From: Chrysoporthe austroafricana
Taxonomy: Eukaryota > Ascomycota > Sordariomycetes > Diaporthales > Cryphonectriaceae
DNA length: 64,000 nucleotides
Assembly: GCA_001051155.2 (NCBI GenBank)
Contig: JYIP02000003.1
Span: forward strand, 806,001-870,000
Direction of reading: 5' to 3'
The stretch's first letter is position 1. Every line of letters begins with the position of its first letter. The notes beneath the pieces were generated by a model. It saw nothing but the letters and a program-made list of their open reading frames with translations, was not told the origin of the DNA and did not search any database. Position numbers and translations under genes: made by a program. Below, one piece after another: positions 43,059 to 54,593 of the stretch.

Positions 43059-43575
43059 CCCAGCTCCCTCCAACCCTCCTCACCACACGCCAGACGCCCA
43101 ACGCCCCGTCGCTTCGTCCTCCTGTTCCTGGTCCTCACACCACGCCTGCTCCCCGTTCGCGCCCACGCGCCCTCTGCCCTCCCGATTAAATAACCTCGAC
43201 CCCCCCCCGCCGCCGCCGCCGCCCTGATCGTACCAGGCCCCCGCGACCCTGCGCAGCCTCCCAGCCCGGAAGCGTCTGATCCCGCCAGGCCTGCGCCGAG
43301 GTTTACTCAGCACCACCACCACGCAAGCTCTCGCTCGTTGCTTGGCCCACCCGGTCGGATTGCGACATCATCCCCATATCTCCCCCGTTGTTGGGCATCA
43401 CAGCACGGCAGCACGAGGAGCCCGACCCGGACGCCGCGCCTGCGCCTGTCCCCAGCACGAACACGCCACTGCGCTGCCGACACCAGCCGGCCATAAGTTC
43501 TTGAGAGAGACCCTGGAACCCGGCGCTGCGACGGCTCGGTCATATCTCGTGCCCTTCTCTCACGCAGCAGCACGC

Positions 43576-43607
<32 letters not shown>

Positions 43608-43720
43608 TCCTCTCTCTCCCTCCCCCCTCCCCCTCCCTCTCCCTCTCCAACCTCCCTCCCTCCCTCCTACAAACACCAGGAAAACCCATCGCGGGGCCAC
43701 ACCAACCACCACCACCAGCC

Positions 43721-45221
43721 ATGTCGGGACCAGGCTCGCCGGGAGGCGAGGGCCCCACGCAAGCCCCGCCCCACCTCCCTCCGGGCTGGATCGCGCAGTG
43801 GGACTCCAAGAGCAAGAAGTACTACTACGTCCAGCTCTCGACCGGCGTGTCGCAGTGGGACGTCCCCACGGACGCCGCCCCCGTCGGCGGCACCCCGGCC
43901 TCCAACCTCGACCACCCCTACGGCGTCCCGGGCGCCGGCCAGCCCGAGCTCATCACCCACCCGGACGGCACCCAGACCGTCAAGCACGCCGACGGCCGCA
44001 TGGAGCCTGTGATGCCCGACGAGAACGGCGCCACGAGGGGGGTCGCCGACGGGCCCTCCGGCGAGAGGGGCTTGGGGGTAAGCACCACACACCACACCGC
44101 GCCGCGCCGCGCCGCACCACCCTGTCCCCCTCCCCCAACGCTGACCTCGGGCCTCCCCAACAGAGCATCGCGATGAACGCGCTCCTGGGCGGCAAGCAGG
44201 GCGGCAGCCACGGGAACTCCAACAACCTCGGCGGCCTCGCGAGCCAGGTCTTCAGCGGCCTCACACATAGCGGCGGCACCAGCAGCGGCAGCCACGGCTC
44301 GTCCGGACAGTCCGGGTCCAGCGGCCTGGGGGGCAAGATCGTCGGCCAGCTCGCGTCGAACCTCTTCTCCTCCGGGAACAAGCCCCAGCAGCAGCAGCAG
44401 CCGTCGCAGAACTACCACAGCGGCCAGGCCGCCCAGCACCAGAGTTCCGGAGGGCTGGCGGGGTCCGTGATGGGCGGGGTCGCGCACATGTTTGGGGGGC
44501 AGTCGCAGCCATCGGTAAGCTGAAAGCGCCGGACCGTGTGGCCCGGCCGGAGAGGCGCAACCAGGGACGTACCAGGGACATGACTGACACGGGCCACCCG
44601 CGGAAACAGAGCCAAAGCTACGGATACTCGAACTCGGGCCAGCAGGGAGGCTACAACGGCGCCGCGCCGCCAACATCGTACCAGCCGTCCGGGATCTCTC
44701 AACACCAGACCGGGGCCCAGCCACATACCCCCCAGTCGCAGCCGCCCTCGTACCACACGCCCGCCTCCTCGAACGCGCCCTCCCACTCGACACCCTCCTC
44801 CTACCAGCCTCCCCCGCAGCAGCAGCCCCCGAACCCCTACGGCCACGCGCCACAGCAGCACGGCACGCCGAGCTTCCCGCCGCCGCCGGGCCAGTACGAG
44901 GGGGCCCAGCAGCACGGCTACCCGGGCCCGCCGCAGCACGCGCAGTACGGCCAGCACGCGCCGCCGCCGCCGCACCAGTACGGGCCGCCCCAGGGCCCCG
45001 CCAACCCGTACGGCTCCCCGCAGCAGCAGCAGCAGCAGCACCACGGCGGGGGCTTTGGGCACCAGCAGCCGCCGCCGCCGCCGCCATCGTACGGCGGGCA
45101 GCAGCAGGGCGGATACTACCCGCCGCCGCCGACGGCCCCGTACCCGCAGCAGCCGTCGTACAGCCAGGGCCCGCCTGTGAACCACCTGAGCCACCAGTAC
45201 GGGAGCAATCGGCCATACTAG
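43721..45221 (+). CDS. WW-domain protein with Gln/Pro/Gly/Tyr-rich tail
   Basis: The exons are 43721-44077, 44164-44514 and 44610-45221 (439 aa). A WW domain spans about residues 18-51: LPPGWIAQWDSKSKKYYYVQ and TGVSQWDVP, with the two signature tryptophans W23 and W46. It should bind proline-rich or PPxY ligands. The middle (120-235) is Gly/Ser/His/Gln-rich with GGLAGSVMGG-type hydrophobic patches. The last 200 residues are low-complexity Pro/Gln/Tyr/Gly (PQQHG, QYGPPQGPANPYG), prion-like in composition and itself full of proline motifs. Both introns are short with good GT-AG ends. I recognise this as a widespread ascomycete architecture without knowing a demonstrated function. Confidence 0.85.
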
Positions 45222-46043
45222 CCGGACGGACGGGTGGGGGAGCCGCCGGGGCCGGTGGGCCGGGTCGTATGAGGGCGCAGGGCAGGGGTCGGCAAGGACT
45301 GTCTTGTTGGGCGGGCGACGCGTGAGGAGATGGGGCTGGACGGCCGGGTGGCGGATCGGGGCTGCATGGACGCTGTCGGGGGCGGCATGAGTGCACTCCT
45401 CGTTGAAGTTCGAACCGGATCAGGTGCGCGCAGGTGCTACTCTATGGGGTTCAGAGGGCCACCATCCCTCCCCTCACCACCAAGCTTGTCATCATCGTGG
45501 GGGATTCATAATGAGAGTCACGGACTTGAGCTGCGCGGTCACGGAGGGGAGGAGGTCAGCCTGGCTGGTCTCCTTCCGGCTCTGAAAGGGGGCCATCGAG
45601 ACGCTCGAAAAAATCTGCTATATGGCAGCATCTCTTTTGTATCAGCGATTCATAATCGGGGGAGGTTTTTTTCTTTTTTTCTATTTCTTTTTCTTTTCTT
45701 CTTTTTTTATTAGACTACTTGTTCAGCCGGAGCCTGTAGCGGCCTGCCTCCCGAAAAGAAAAACGAATGCCCAGGATGCACCTTAGATACCATGGAAATG
45801 ACACTCAAGCCAGGAATGGAGAGACCTTGCAATCGCGCCCCCAGATGGTACATGCACGGTGAGACGGCAGCACATCCCGATCACGGTGAACATCCGCCGA
45901 CCCTGGCACCGAACAGCTGTGGGTATCTATCTATCCGCCGGCCTCCCTCCCCTCCGTCCTCGGCCCAGACGATGCGCCGAACAACCAACCGAACCACACC
46001 AGGACATCCGCACCCGTCCGGCGCGCCCCCTCACCCCATCCCT
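45222..46043. other. Convergent 3' region (WW gene / PGA1)
   Basis: No gene is seen. There is a T-rich tract at 45665-45712. Confidence 0.4.
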
Positions 46044-46947
46044 CTACTGCACCTTCTTCTCCTCCTTCTCCTCCTCCCCCCCGCCAGCGCCGGCTTCTGC
46101 AGCCGCCAGGCCCCTCAGGAAGGGCGCGACCGCCCTCGTGGCTAGGACCCACGACCCGGCCGCGACGAGCACGACGTACGCGACGGTGGGCACGAGCGTG
46201 CGCGGCAGGACGCCCCACACGAAGGGGTCGAGGATGAGGTCGACGAGGACGGGCTCCGGGCGCTGCATGAGGGCCTCGTCGAGGGTGAAGTAGTCCGCGG
46301 CCGCGGAGAGGCGGAGGAGGAGGACGGAGGAGGAGGAAGAGGCCGCGGCAGGCGGGGGGGAGGAAGAAGAGGAGGAGGAGGAGGAGGGAGGAGAAGAAGA
46401 TGAGGAGGAAGAAGTAGAAGTAGAAGGCTGCCGGGCCATGGAGTAGTTGTACAGCGAGGTGATGAGGGCGGGCGTCTCGAAGACGCGCGGCAGCTCGTAC
46501 GTCTCGAGGTGGAAGGCCGTGGGTTGCTGCGCGGGGGGGAAGGGGGCGGGTCGGCGCATGTTAGTCCTCTTCTGCACTGCCTCTCACACACACTTTCTCT
46601 CCCTTTACACGGTACAGGAATCATCACGGGGCGGCAGGGGGTGAGGGAGAACGCACAGTCGCGAGCCAGCACACGCGCACCTCGTACCTCTGGCCCTCGG
46701 CCAGGCCGTCCAGCAGGAGCCACGTCTCGGCGCCGCGCGGCAGGTCGGCCGTGGGGAAGACGGCGCCGACGTGGGTCCGCAGCGACCAGCTGTCGGGCGT
46801 GAGGACGTCGAGGTGGAGGCCGGCGAGGCTGGGGCCGGACGGCGGGATGTTGACGGGCGCGGGCCCCAGGAAGATGGTCTTCTCTACATTGGCGAGCGCG
46901 AGGGCGATGAAGCCTGCGAGGAGGCAGGCGAGGCTCTGCAGGAACAT
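46044..46947 (-). CDS. PGA1: GPI mannosyltransferase II complex subunit, PGA1 type
   Basis: The exons on the minus strand are 46947-46657 and 46526-46044 (257 aa). A signal peptide ([19 protein letters not shown]) leads to the family pattern [56 protein letters not shown], and across the 130-base intron to [20 protein letters not shown] and LITSLYNYS. After a loop comes [31 protein letters not shown] and one membrane span ([19 protein letters not shown]) before a charged tail. The partner is the Gpi18-type mannosyltransferase that adds the second mannose of the GPI anchor in the ER. The loop at about 120-165 has expanded to a Ser/Pro-rich run coded by GAG/GGA-type repeats on the plus strand. 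The start fits the signal peptide. Confidence 0.82.
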
Positions 46948-47735
46948 CGTCGTGCCTGCGCTTCGGTGTGAGGAGTGGAGGAGGGGGGTTGAGGGTTGTA
47001 AGTGGGTGAGTGAGCGAGTGAGTGAGTGAGTGGTGGGTTGGTGGGAACAGCGCAGTAAGTAGTAGGTGAGTGCCTCCTATACTGAAGTGTGGCTGGAAAG
47101 TGGCTGGAGAGCGGCGCACCGCCCCCAGCCTTGCTGCTTAGGTAATCACGGCAGCGAGGTGGTCTTCCCCAGAATCACATGCCAGTCTGGCCGGGGGGTT
47201 TGTTGCGCCCCCAAGGCCGGCGGCGGGCTGGGGTTGGCCTGGGCCTGGCGTCACTGCGACCTGCGTTCCTGGAACTTCGACCGAGGCCGAGGGACTTGCC
47301 TCAACAGGAACCAAACCCCAGGCTCGCTCACTCAGGCCAGGGCCAGGTCGACCGATCGTCTCTCCTGTTGTCCCCGTGGCCGGATATGACACTGACACCC
47401 GGTGACGGCGACGACGACGACGACGAGGGCTGCACTCCTCTTCTCTTCCTGCTCGCATCCCTACCGACCGTTGCGCGTCGGCCGTGATAGCGCAAGGGCA
47501 GTGCTGCCGAACGCCCAAGACATAGGACTGATTGCCTGACAGCGAGCCTCTTTTTTTATCTTGACCCGAGTCGCTCCGCCCTCCCAGCAGAGGTCTACGC
47601 TGCGCGCCGAGGCTCTTGACAGAGCACGGTGAGGCCCCCGCGCTCTCGTCCAGATCCAACAGAGGCCACGAACGCATCGACATCCTCCCCGCCCCCCAAC
47701 CCTCCCGAAACGCACGACCCGCAGCAAAGCCCGTC
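46948..47735. promoter_or_regulatory. Divergent region PGA1 / ABCD transporter
   Basis: These 788 bases lie between outward-facing starts. They contain gagtgagtg-type tetranucleotide repeats (47005-47030) and a GAC run (47408-47425). No gene is seen. Confidence 0.4.
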
Positions 47736-50027
47736 ATGGCCTCGCAGTCCAAGCTCTCCCTCCCCCCGGGCCACCACGACCGGACCGTCCGCTCGGTCGT
47801 GGCCCGCCTGACCGACCTCTACCTGGCCAACCGCACCCGCATCTCCCGCGCCGTCTACCTGACCCTCCTCGTCGCGCTGGTCAACCGCGTGCGCAACGCC
47901 ATCGCCGAGCAGAAGGCCGCGTCGGCGCGCCACCAGGCTGAGGACGCCGGGAGGAGGAGGAAGAGGGTCGAGCTCGACCGCGAGTTCTTCCGCAGCCTGC
48001 TGCGGCTGCTGAGGGTCGTCGTGCCCGGCTGGCGGAGCCAGGAGGCCCGCCTGCTGCTCAGCCACAGCTTCTTCCTGGTCGTGCGGACCCTGATCAGCGT
48101 CAAGGTCGCCGCCATGGACGGCGCCATCGTGAAGGCCCTCGTCCGCGGCCACGGGAAGGAGTTCCTGATGCGCATCGTGTGGTGGATGCTGATCGCCGTG
48201 CCGGCCACCTTTACGAACTCCATGGTACGTTTGTCGCCGCGCGGGTACCCGGCCCGGGAGAGAGGTGCTAATGCGGTCCTGTCGTGCAGCTCTCGTGGCA
48301 CCAGGCGGAGCTGTCCCTGAAATACCGGACGCGGCTCACGCAGCACATCCACGACAAGTACCTGTCCAAGCTGACTTTCTACGGGATCTCGGCGCTCGAC
48401 GACAGGATAAAGAACCCGGACCAGCTGATCGCCGTCGACGTTGCGAAGTTCTCCAACAGCCTGGCTGAGCTGTATAGCAACCTCGCCAAGCCGCTGCTCG
48501 ACATGGTAGGTCCTGGGGGAACTCCCTAGACACATGCTGAATGGGTCTTACTGACAACATGCAGACCATCTATACATGGTCGCTCTCTAACAGTGTAGGA
48601 GGCGAGGGCGTCATGTTCATGTCCCTGCTCGTCCAGCTGTCCGCGAACGGCATGCGGGCGCTGACACCACCCTTCGGCAAATACGTCGCGGACGAGGCGA
48701 GGCTGGAGGGCGAGTTCCGCTTCCAGCACTCGCGATTGATCGACCACAGCGAGGAGGTGGCCTTGTACGCCGGCCACGAGGTCGAGAAGGACACCCTCGA
48801 CAAGGGCTACTTCACCCTCATCAAGCACGTCAACTACATCCTGCGGCGGCGCTTCTACCACGGCTTCATGGAGGACTACGTCATCAAGTACCTCTGGGGC
48901 GCCCTGGGCCTGATGCTCTGCAGCGTGCCCGTCTTCGTCAAGTTCCCCGGCGCCATCACCCAGAACATGGGCGACAGGACGGAGACGTTCGTGACGAACC
49001 GGCGGATGCTGCTGTCGGCGTCCGACGCGTTCGGGCGCATCATGTTCTCGTACCGGGAGGTCATGGAGCTGGCCGGGTACACCTCGCGCGTGGCCACGCT
49101 GCTGGAGGTCATGGACGACATACAGAACGGCCACTTCGAGAAGAAGCTGGTGTCCAGCGCCGGCACCGAGGGCAACGAGGCCGTGCTCAAGGGCCGAGGC
49201 AAGGTTGTGGAAAGCAAGGATATCGAATTCATCGACGTGTACGTCTCTCCTCCTGGAGCAAGTCCCCCATCCTGGACCGCCCGGCTGACCCCCCACACAG
49301 ACCAATCATCTCCCCCAACGGCGACGTCCTCGTCAAGGCCCTCTCCTTCTCCCTCAAGCAGGGCGACCACCTGCTCGTCGTCGGCCCCAACGGCTGCGGC
49401 AAGTCGTCGCTCTTCCGCATCCTCGGCGGCCTCTGGCCCGTCTACGGCGGCACCGTCCACAAGCCGCCCTTCACCGACATCTTCTACATCCCGCAGCGGC
49501 CGTACCTCTCCCGCGGCTCGCTGCGCCAGCAAATCACCTACCCGGACGGCCTGCGCACGACCCGCGCCAAGGGCGTGACCGACGCCGACCTGCTCGAGAT
49601 CCTCCGGGTCCTCAACCTCGAGAACCTCGTCGGCCTGTACCCCGAGGGCTGGGACGCCGAGGCCGAGTGGCGCGACGTGCTGTCGGGCGGCCTGCAGCAG
49701 CGCGTCGCCATGGCGCGCCTCTTCTACCACCGCCCGCGCTACGCCATCCTCGACGAGTGCACCTCCTCCGTCACCCTCGACACGGAGAAGGTCATGTACG
49801 ACAACGCCAAGGCCCTGGGCATCACCCTCATGACCGTGAGCCACCGCCGGAGCCTATGGAAGTACCACAGCCACATCCTGCAGTTCGACGGCCAGGGCAA
49901 CTACGTCTTCACCAAGCTGGACGCGGACCGGCGGATGAAGCTGGAGGACGAGAGGGAGGACCTGGAGGTGCTGCTGAGGCAGGTCCCGGAGCTGGAGAGG
50001 AGGATGGAGGAGCTGACCTCTGCATGA
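47736..50027 (+). CDS. Peroxisomal fatty-acyl-CoA ABC half-transporter (ABCD family, Pxa type)
   Basis: The exons are 47736-48224, 48290-48505, 48565-49238 and 49301-50027 (701 aa). The product is a half-transporter that would dimerise in the peroxisome membrane to import long-chain acyl-CoA for beta-oxidation. The membrane part has the ABCD text [29 protein letters not shown] [19 protein letters not shown], and [20 protein letters not shown]. It continues with [20 protein letters not shown] and [20 protein letters not shown], the EAA-like loop. The ATPase has Walker [10 protein letters not shown] (about 488-496), signature LSGGLQQ (about 587) and Walker [11 protein letters not shown] (about 607-616), followed by the switch His in [11 protein letters not shown]. 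Fungi have two such subunits; I cannot say which this is, so no symbol is given. Confidence 0.92.
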
Positions 50028-50821
50028 GGCGAGGCGAGGCGAGGCGGTCGAGGGGGAAAGTTGATTGGGGACCCGGGACCCCCCTTTGGGGCTGTATATA
50101 CGCGCAGGCGAAGACAAAACGCTCCGAGAGTCCCTGGCAGGGGACGTTGGCGCAGGATAGGCCCACTCTATACTCAGCTAATAAGCATATAAGCGCAAGG
50201 ATGGATGAGATTTGGCAGCCCGTCTGCTCGCTGCCGCTCTTGTCCTTACTCGTGGCCCGGATCTACTCAACGGCGAAGGCGATCACAGGAAGCGCGGGTG
50301 CGCTGGTCATCCGTCTACCCTTACAGAGCACACTGCACACAGCATGAGACACCACAGGTGAGGGACACAGGAAGAAGGAAGAGAAAAAAAACTACTCATT
50401 CGCGCCGGGGTGACTGGTCCACCGCGGCCACCATGCTTTTCCCGCGGCCACACAGACCACGAGATATGCTCCGCGCCTCTAGCAAAGGATGGAAATGACC
50501 GGTCCCAGGATGTCCGGGGCCGGGATTGTCTGCGCCGCCCAAAGACTATACGTGATCCGTGAAGCAGGATCGAGGAAAGCCGAACACCGTGAGTATGCCC
50601 GCAGCCAGCTAGCCTAGCTAGATCTGGTCCTGTCCCTTGCTCTCTAATTTTTTTTTTTCTTTTTTCGGATTTTTTCATGCCGCCTCGCTGGGTTCCGTTC
50701 CGTCCCCATCGCTGTCGCACTGGGTACCTCTAATCCCAGGTCAAAAAAGACCATACACTACTCACCCTCTATACCGTGAAATGTGACAACCACACCCCAC
50801 TCCTCTCCCAGCCCTCGGGAT
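50028..50821. other. Convergent 3' region (ABCD transporter / GDE1)
   Basis: It starts with a gaggc pentamer repeat (50030-50045). A T-rich run lies at 50648-50680. No gene is seen. Confidence 0.4.
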
Positions 50822-53800
50822 CTAGTTCGCGACCTTCACGCCGCCGTTCACAAAGTCCACGTCATCCACCACCGCACTGCTGCCGTCATCCGAGGCCTCG
50901 CGCGGCGGCGAGGGGGGCAGCGCGCCCGCGGCCTTGCTCTCGTGCTCGGTGAGACCCTTCCGGATGGCGAGCACGCTGTCGACGATGACGGCATCGATGC
51001 CCTCTTTGACTTGGCGCTGTTGGGCGGGGTCAGCATCAGCGCTCGTTCTCGCAAAAACGCAAACTGGAAACTGAACGGGGGGTAGGGAAAAGAAGGAGGG
51101 AAGGGAAGGGAAGGGAAGGAGAGGGGGCCGCGGGATCAAGGCTTACCTGCACCATGAGCGGGTCGTTGTTCTCGGAGCCGTAGCTGACGCACACCAGCCC
51201 GTGCTGCTTGACGACCCGGACCAGCCGCGGCGAGTTGGTGAAGGGCTCCGTGTTGCTCACGATGCCCAGCAGGTTCCAGCGGCTGGCGAAGCGGATGGCC
51301 TCCTGGAGGGAGCTGGCGCGGACGTCGCCGACGGGGCTGGTGCCCGAGTCGGAGAGGAACATGATGGGGAAGTTGGGCTGCTTGAAGCTGAGGCAGAGGC
51401 AGATGTCCGGGTTGAAGCTGCTGAAGATGATGTGCCGCTCGCCGGCGAGGTCGTACACCTTGGTGAGCACCGTGTCGCAGAACGAGTTGAGCTCGACGGC
51501 GTACGCGTCCATCTCGTGCTCCTCGCTCTCATGCAGCATCGGGTACTTCATCTCGATGTTGAACCCGACGCCCTGCGGCAGGTCGCGGAACAGGTCCTCG
51601 AGCGTCGCGAACGGCGCCTGGATGAAGTTGCCCCGCGAGTTGCCCTTGTAGCCCTTCTCCTTGAAGTCGCGCGTGTGCTTCATCCGCTCGTCCGCCACCA
51701 CCGCCCCGCCGTCCCCCAGCGCGCTGCCCACCCCGTACCCGACGGACATGGACCGCTGCCGCGGGCCGGGCGAGCCGCTGCGGGCGCCGTTGGCGCCGCC
51801 CCCCGCCGCCGCCTTGTGCCGCTGCTGCAGCGTCTGGTTGAGCATCTCCTTGCCGTTGAGCCGCCGCACGTCCGGGTTGATGTGCAGGAACTGCTCGAGC
51901 GTCAGGGTGTGCACGGGGGCGTCGATGCCCGTCTCGCTGACGAGGAAGTCGTGGTAGATGACGGGGACGTGGTCCTTGGTCAGCTGCACGTCGAACTCGA
52001 CGTACTGCGCGCCGAGGTTGGCCGCTGCGATGAAGGACTCGACCGTGTTCTCGCCCAGCTGGAGGGAGCGGTTGGTGGTCACGTTCTTGCCGAGGCCGCG
52101 GTGGCCGATGACCATCGTCGAGGCGAGCTTCTTCCAGTAGGTCTGCCGCGAGGTGACCTCCATGTTCGGGTGGGAGAAGGGCGTGACGACAAGGAAGTTG
52201 AAGTTGACGGTGCCGATCACCTCCAGGGTGGCCGACGACATGACCGGCACGCACACGTCACCTTGGAGGTTCATCCGCTTGGAGCCGACGGAGGGCCGGA
52301 CGCTGGAGAGCAGGGCCACACCTCTGCCGATCTTGTTCTTCTCGTTGCCGGAGTAGGTTGGCACGATATCGAAGAGCAGCTTCACCTTCGCGGCGTCCCT
52401 GGTCGTGAACACGATGGGCTCGGTGGAGATGTTCTCGTGGACAGGCAGGTCGATGATGGTCGGCTCGCCCTGCGCACCGTTCGCGGAGACCACGACGGAC
52501 AGCGCTGTGTCCAGCTGCGTGGTGTGGGCCTCGTTGAGCGGAACCCGATCGAGCTTGACGGCGTCGACGTCCTTCCGCATGTCCATAGAGCCAAGGCTGA
52601 CCAGGACTAAGCTCTCGTCCTTCAGGTATCGATGTCCGAACGTCTTGACGGGCTCGGTAGCCCGTGATGACCCATTGGATCGTCGGTCGCCAAGGGACGA
52701 TACTTCTGGAGGCGAAGTACCAGTAATACTGGTAGACTGTCTATCCTCGCCGTTGGCCGACACAATCTCATCCACGCGCGTGTTCTCCTTCAGGAGGTGC
52801 GCGATGGGCAGGTGACCTCTCAGGGCGGCGTGCTCCTTGGCGGTCCAGCCGGACGAGTCGAGCTTGTCCACATCGGCGCCAGCCTCGACCAGCAGCCTCG
52901 CGACCTGCGGGTGCCCATCCACAGCCGCGATGTGAAGCGGCGTCCAGTTGAAGTTCTTCTCCACGAGCTCCAGGTCGGCCTTCTGCTCGTCCGTGCCCTC
53001 GATCAGGATACGCGCACACTCGTCATGCCCGAACCTAGCGGCGATGTGCAGCGCCGTCTCCCCAGAGCTGTCCTGCCAGTTGATGTCCACGCCGGCGTCC
53101 ACCAGCAGCTTCACGATCCGCTTGAAGTTCGCCTTGGTCGCGATGGCCAGGACCGCACTCGATTTGGAGACCGCCCGCCTCTTGGCCGTCTTGCCCTCGT
53201 TCGGCCCCCGCCAGTTCTCGCCCTGCAGGAGCGCCTGGGTCGTCAGCGCGTGGCCGCCGATGACGCTGAGGTGCAGCGGGGCGTTGCCCTCCTTGTCCTG
53301 CCAGTCCGGGGCGTCTATGCCCTCCTCCACGTTGAACTGGCCCCACTTCTGCATCTTCTCCATGATGATCTGGCAGACCACCACAAATCCGAACTGGGCG
53401 GCGTAGTGGAGGGGCAGGCGGCCAAATGAGTCGCTCGTGCTCAGCGCGGGGCGCTGGCTCTCGGGAATCTTGTCCAGGAGGTAGATCAGGATATCGACGG
53501 CCTCATCGCTCTTGTCCAGAAGCCTCTCCTTCGTCTCGGCGCGGGGAGAATTGGCGGGCGATGCCGCGGGGGTGATGTACTGGGACGCGTAGTGACTCCC
53601 CGACGGGAAGGGGTAGGTGGGTGCTTCATTCTCGCCCGCCTTGTTGGACTTGGTGCGGCCGATGTGGATGACCAGGCGGTGGATGCAGTTTCTCTCGTTG
53701 ATGTCGTCCGGCTCGTCGAGCGTGTTGATGCGCGAGAGCAGGTACTCGATCGACCTCTTCGACCGGGCCGAGATGGACCTCTGGAGGAGGTTCAGCAGCA

Positions 53801-54593
53801 GGCCCTGGGCGGGGGCTTCCGACAGGACGAGGTTCGTGTCGCGCAGGCGCGCCTCGAGAACCCCGACGTCGTCGTCCCGGATGGCCTGGTCCAGCTGGTC
53901 CAGGAGCGCCGAGGGGACCGTCAGCATGGCCTTGGCGGACACCCGCCCGAGGGACCTGATGGACCTCTCCGACCTGTTGTCGTCCATGTTCTTGGCGTCG
54001 CCGAGCGCCGACAGCCACTTGTTGATATCGTTCAGCAGTCGCGCGATGGTGTTGTCCTTAGCAAACGGCTTCGGGTCGACCTTGGTGGCGATGTACCGGT
54101 GCTGCGTCGCCGAGTTGGGCACCTTCTTGTCGAGCTTCTTAGTGATCTTGACGAAGCCCCGGCGGTTGATCTCGCCGAACCACTGCAGGTTCCTGAACTG
54201 GGACCGCAGCTCCAGCAGGGCGCCCATCAGCTCCTCGGTCTCGTCGACGTCGAGGTCGCCGACGTCGGGCATCTTGCCGTAGCGGTCCTGCAGCAGCTTG
54301 AGGCGGCGGCAGCTGTCGGAGAACTTCTTGTTGTAGAAGGAGTCGACGTCCTCCAGGTTCCGGTCCAGCGCGAAGAAGAACTCCGCCAGATCTGCCTTCT
54401 CGCCATTCTGCGAGGCCTGGGCTGCGGCCTTGATGAGCTTCTTGAGGCCCTTGTAGTTCAGGTAGGCAGATGCCCACTCGGGCACCTGGTTACGCGGGAG
54501 ACTGTGGGCTTGTGTCAGCCTGGAGTCGAGTGCTGTTGGGAGCTCAGTAGAGGGCGGGGAGGGGGGCAGCTCATACGTCCTTCCGAACTTCAT
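50822..54593 (-). CDS. GDE1: Glycerophosphocholine phosphodiesterase GDE1 (SPX-ankyrin-GDPD)
   Basis: The exons on the minus strand are 54593-54577, 54501-51147 and 51016-50822 (1188 aa). The first exon is only 17 bases; splicing restores the SPX start MKFGRT-LPRNQVPEWASAY. SPX (about 1-190) includes YKGLKKLIKAA and the helix FNDSCRRL-like FSDSCRRLKLLQDRYG, and should sense inositol pyrophosphates. Ankyrin repeats cover about 360-585 (GRLPLHYAAQFG, GETALHIAARFGHDECARIL, FNWTPLHIAAVDGHPQVARL). The GDPD domain starts near 800 with GHRGLGKN (H806), LGENTVESF, YVEFDVQLTKDHVPVIYHD and NIEMKYPML. The HRG, E-x-D and HD catalytic residues are intact, which favours a GDE1 hydrolase over the PHO81/NUC-2 regulator that shares this layout. 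The last exon (RQVKEGIDAVIVDSVLAIRK) replaces a read-through tail. Confidence 0.93.

Larger units (their letters stand above)
42268..43720. other. Intergenic region and leader of the WW gene
   Basis: No gene is seen. The region contains a GA-rich run (42478-42530), a CCTGGCCCTGCC minisatellite (42973-43058), a C7/CCG run near 43200 and a (TC)n tract at 43579-43606 that continues CT-rich to 43660, just before the ATG at 43721. Confidence 0.45.
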
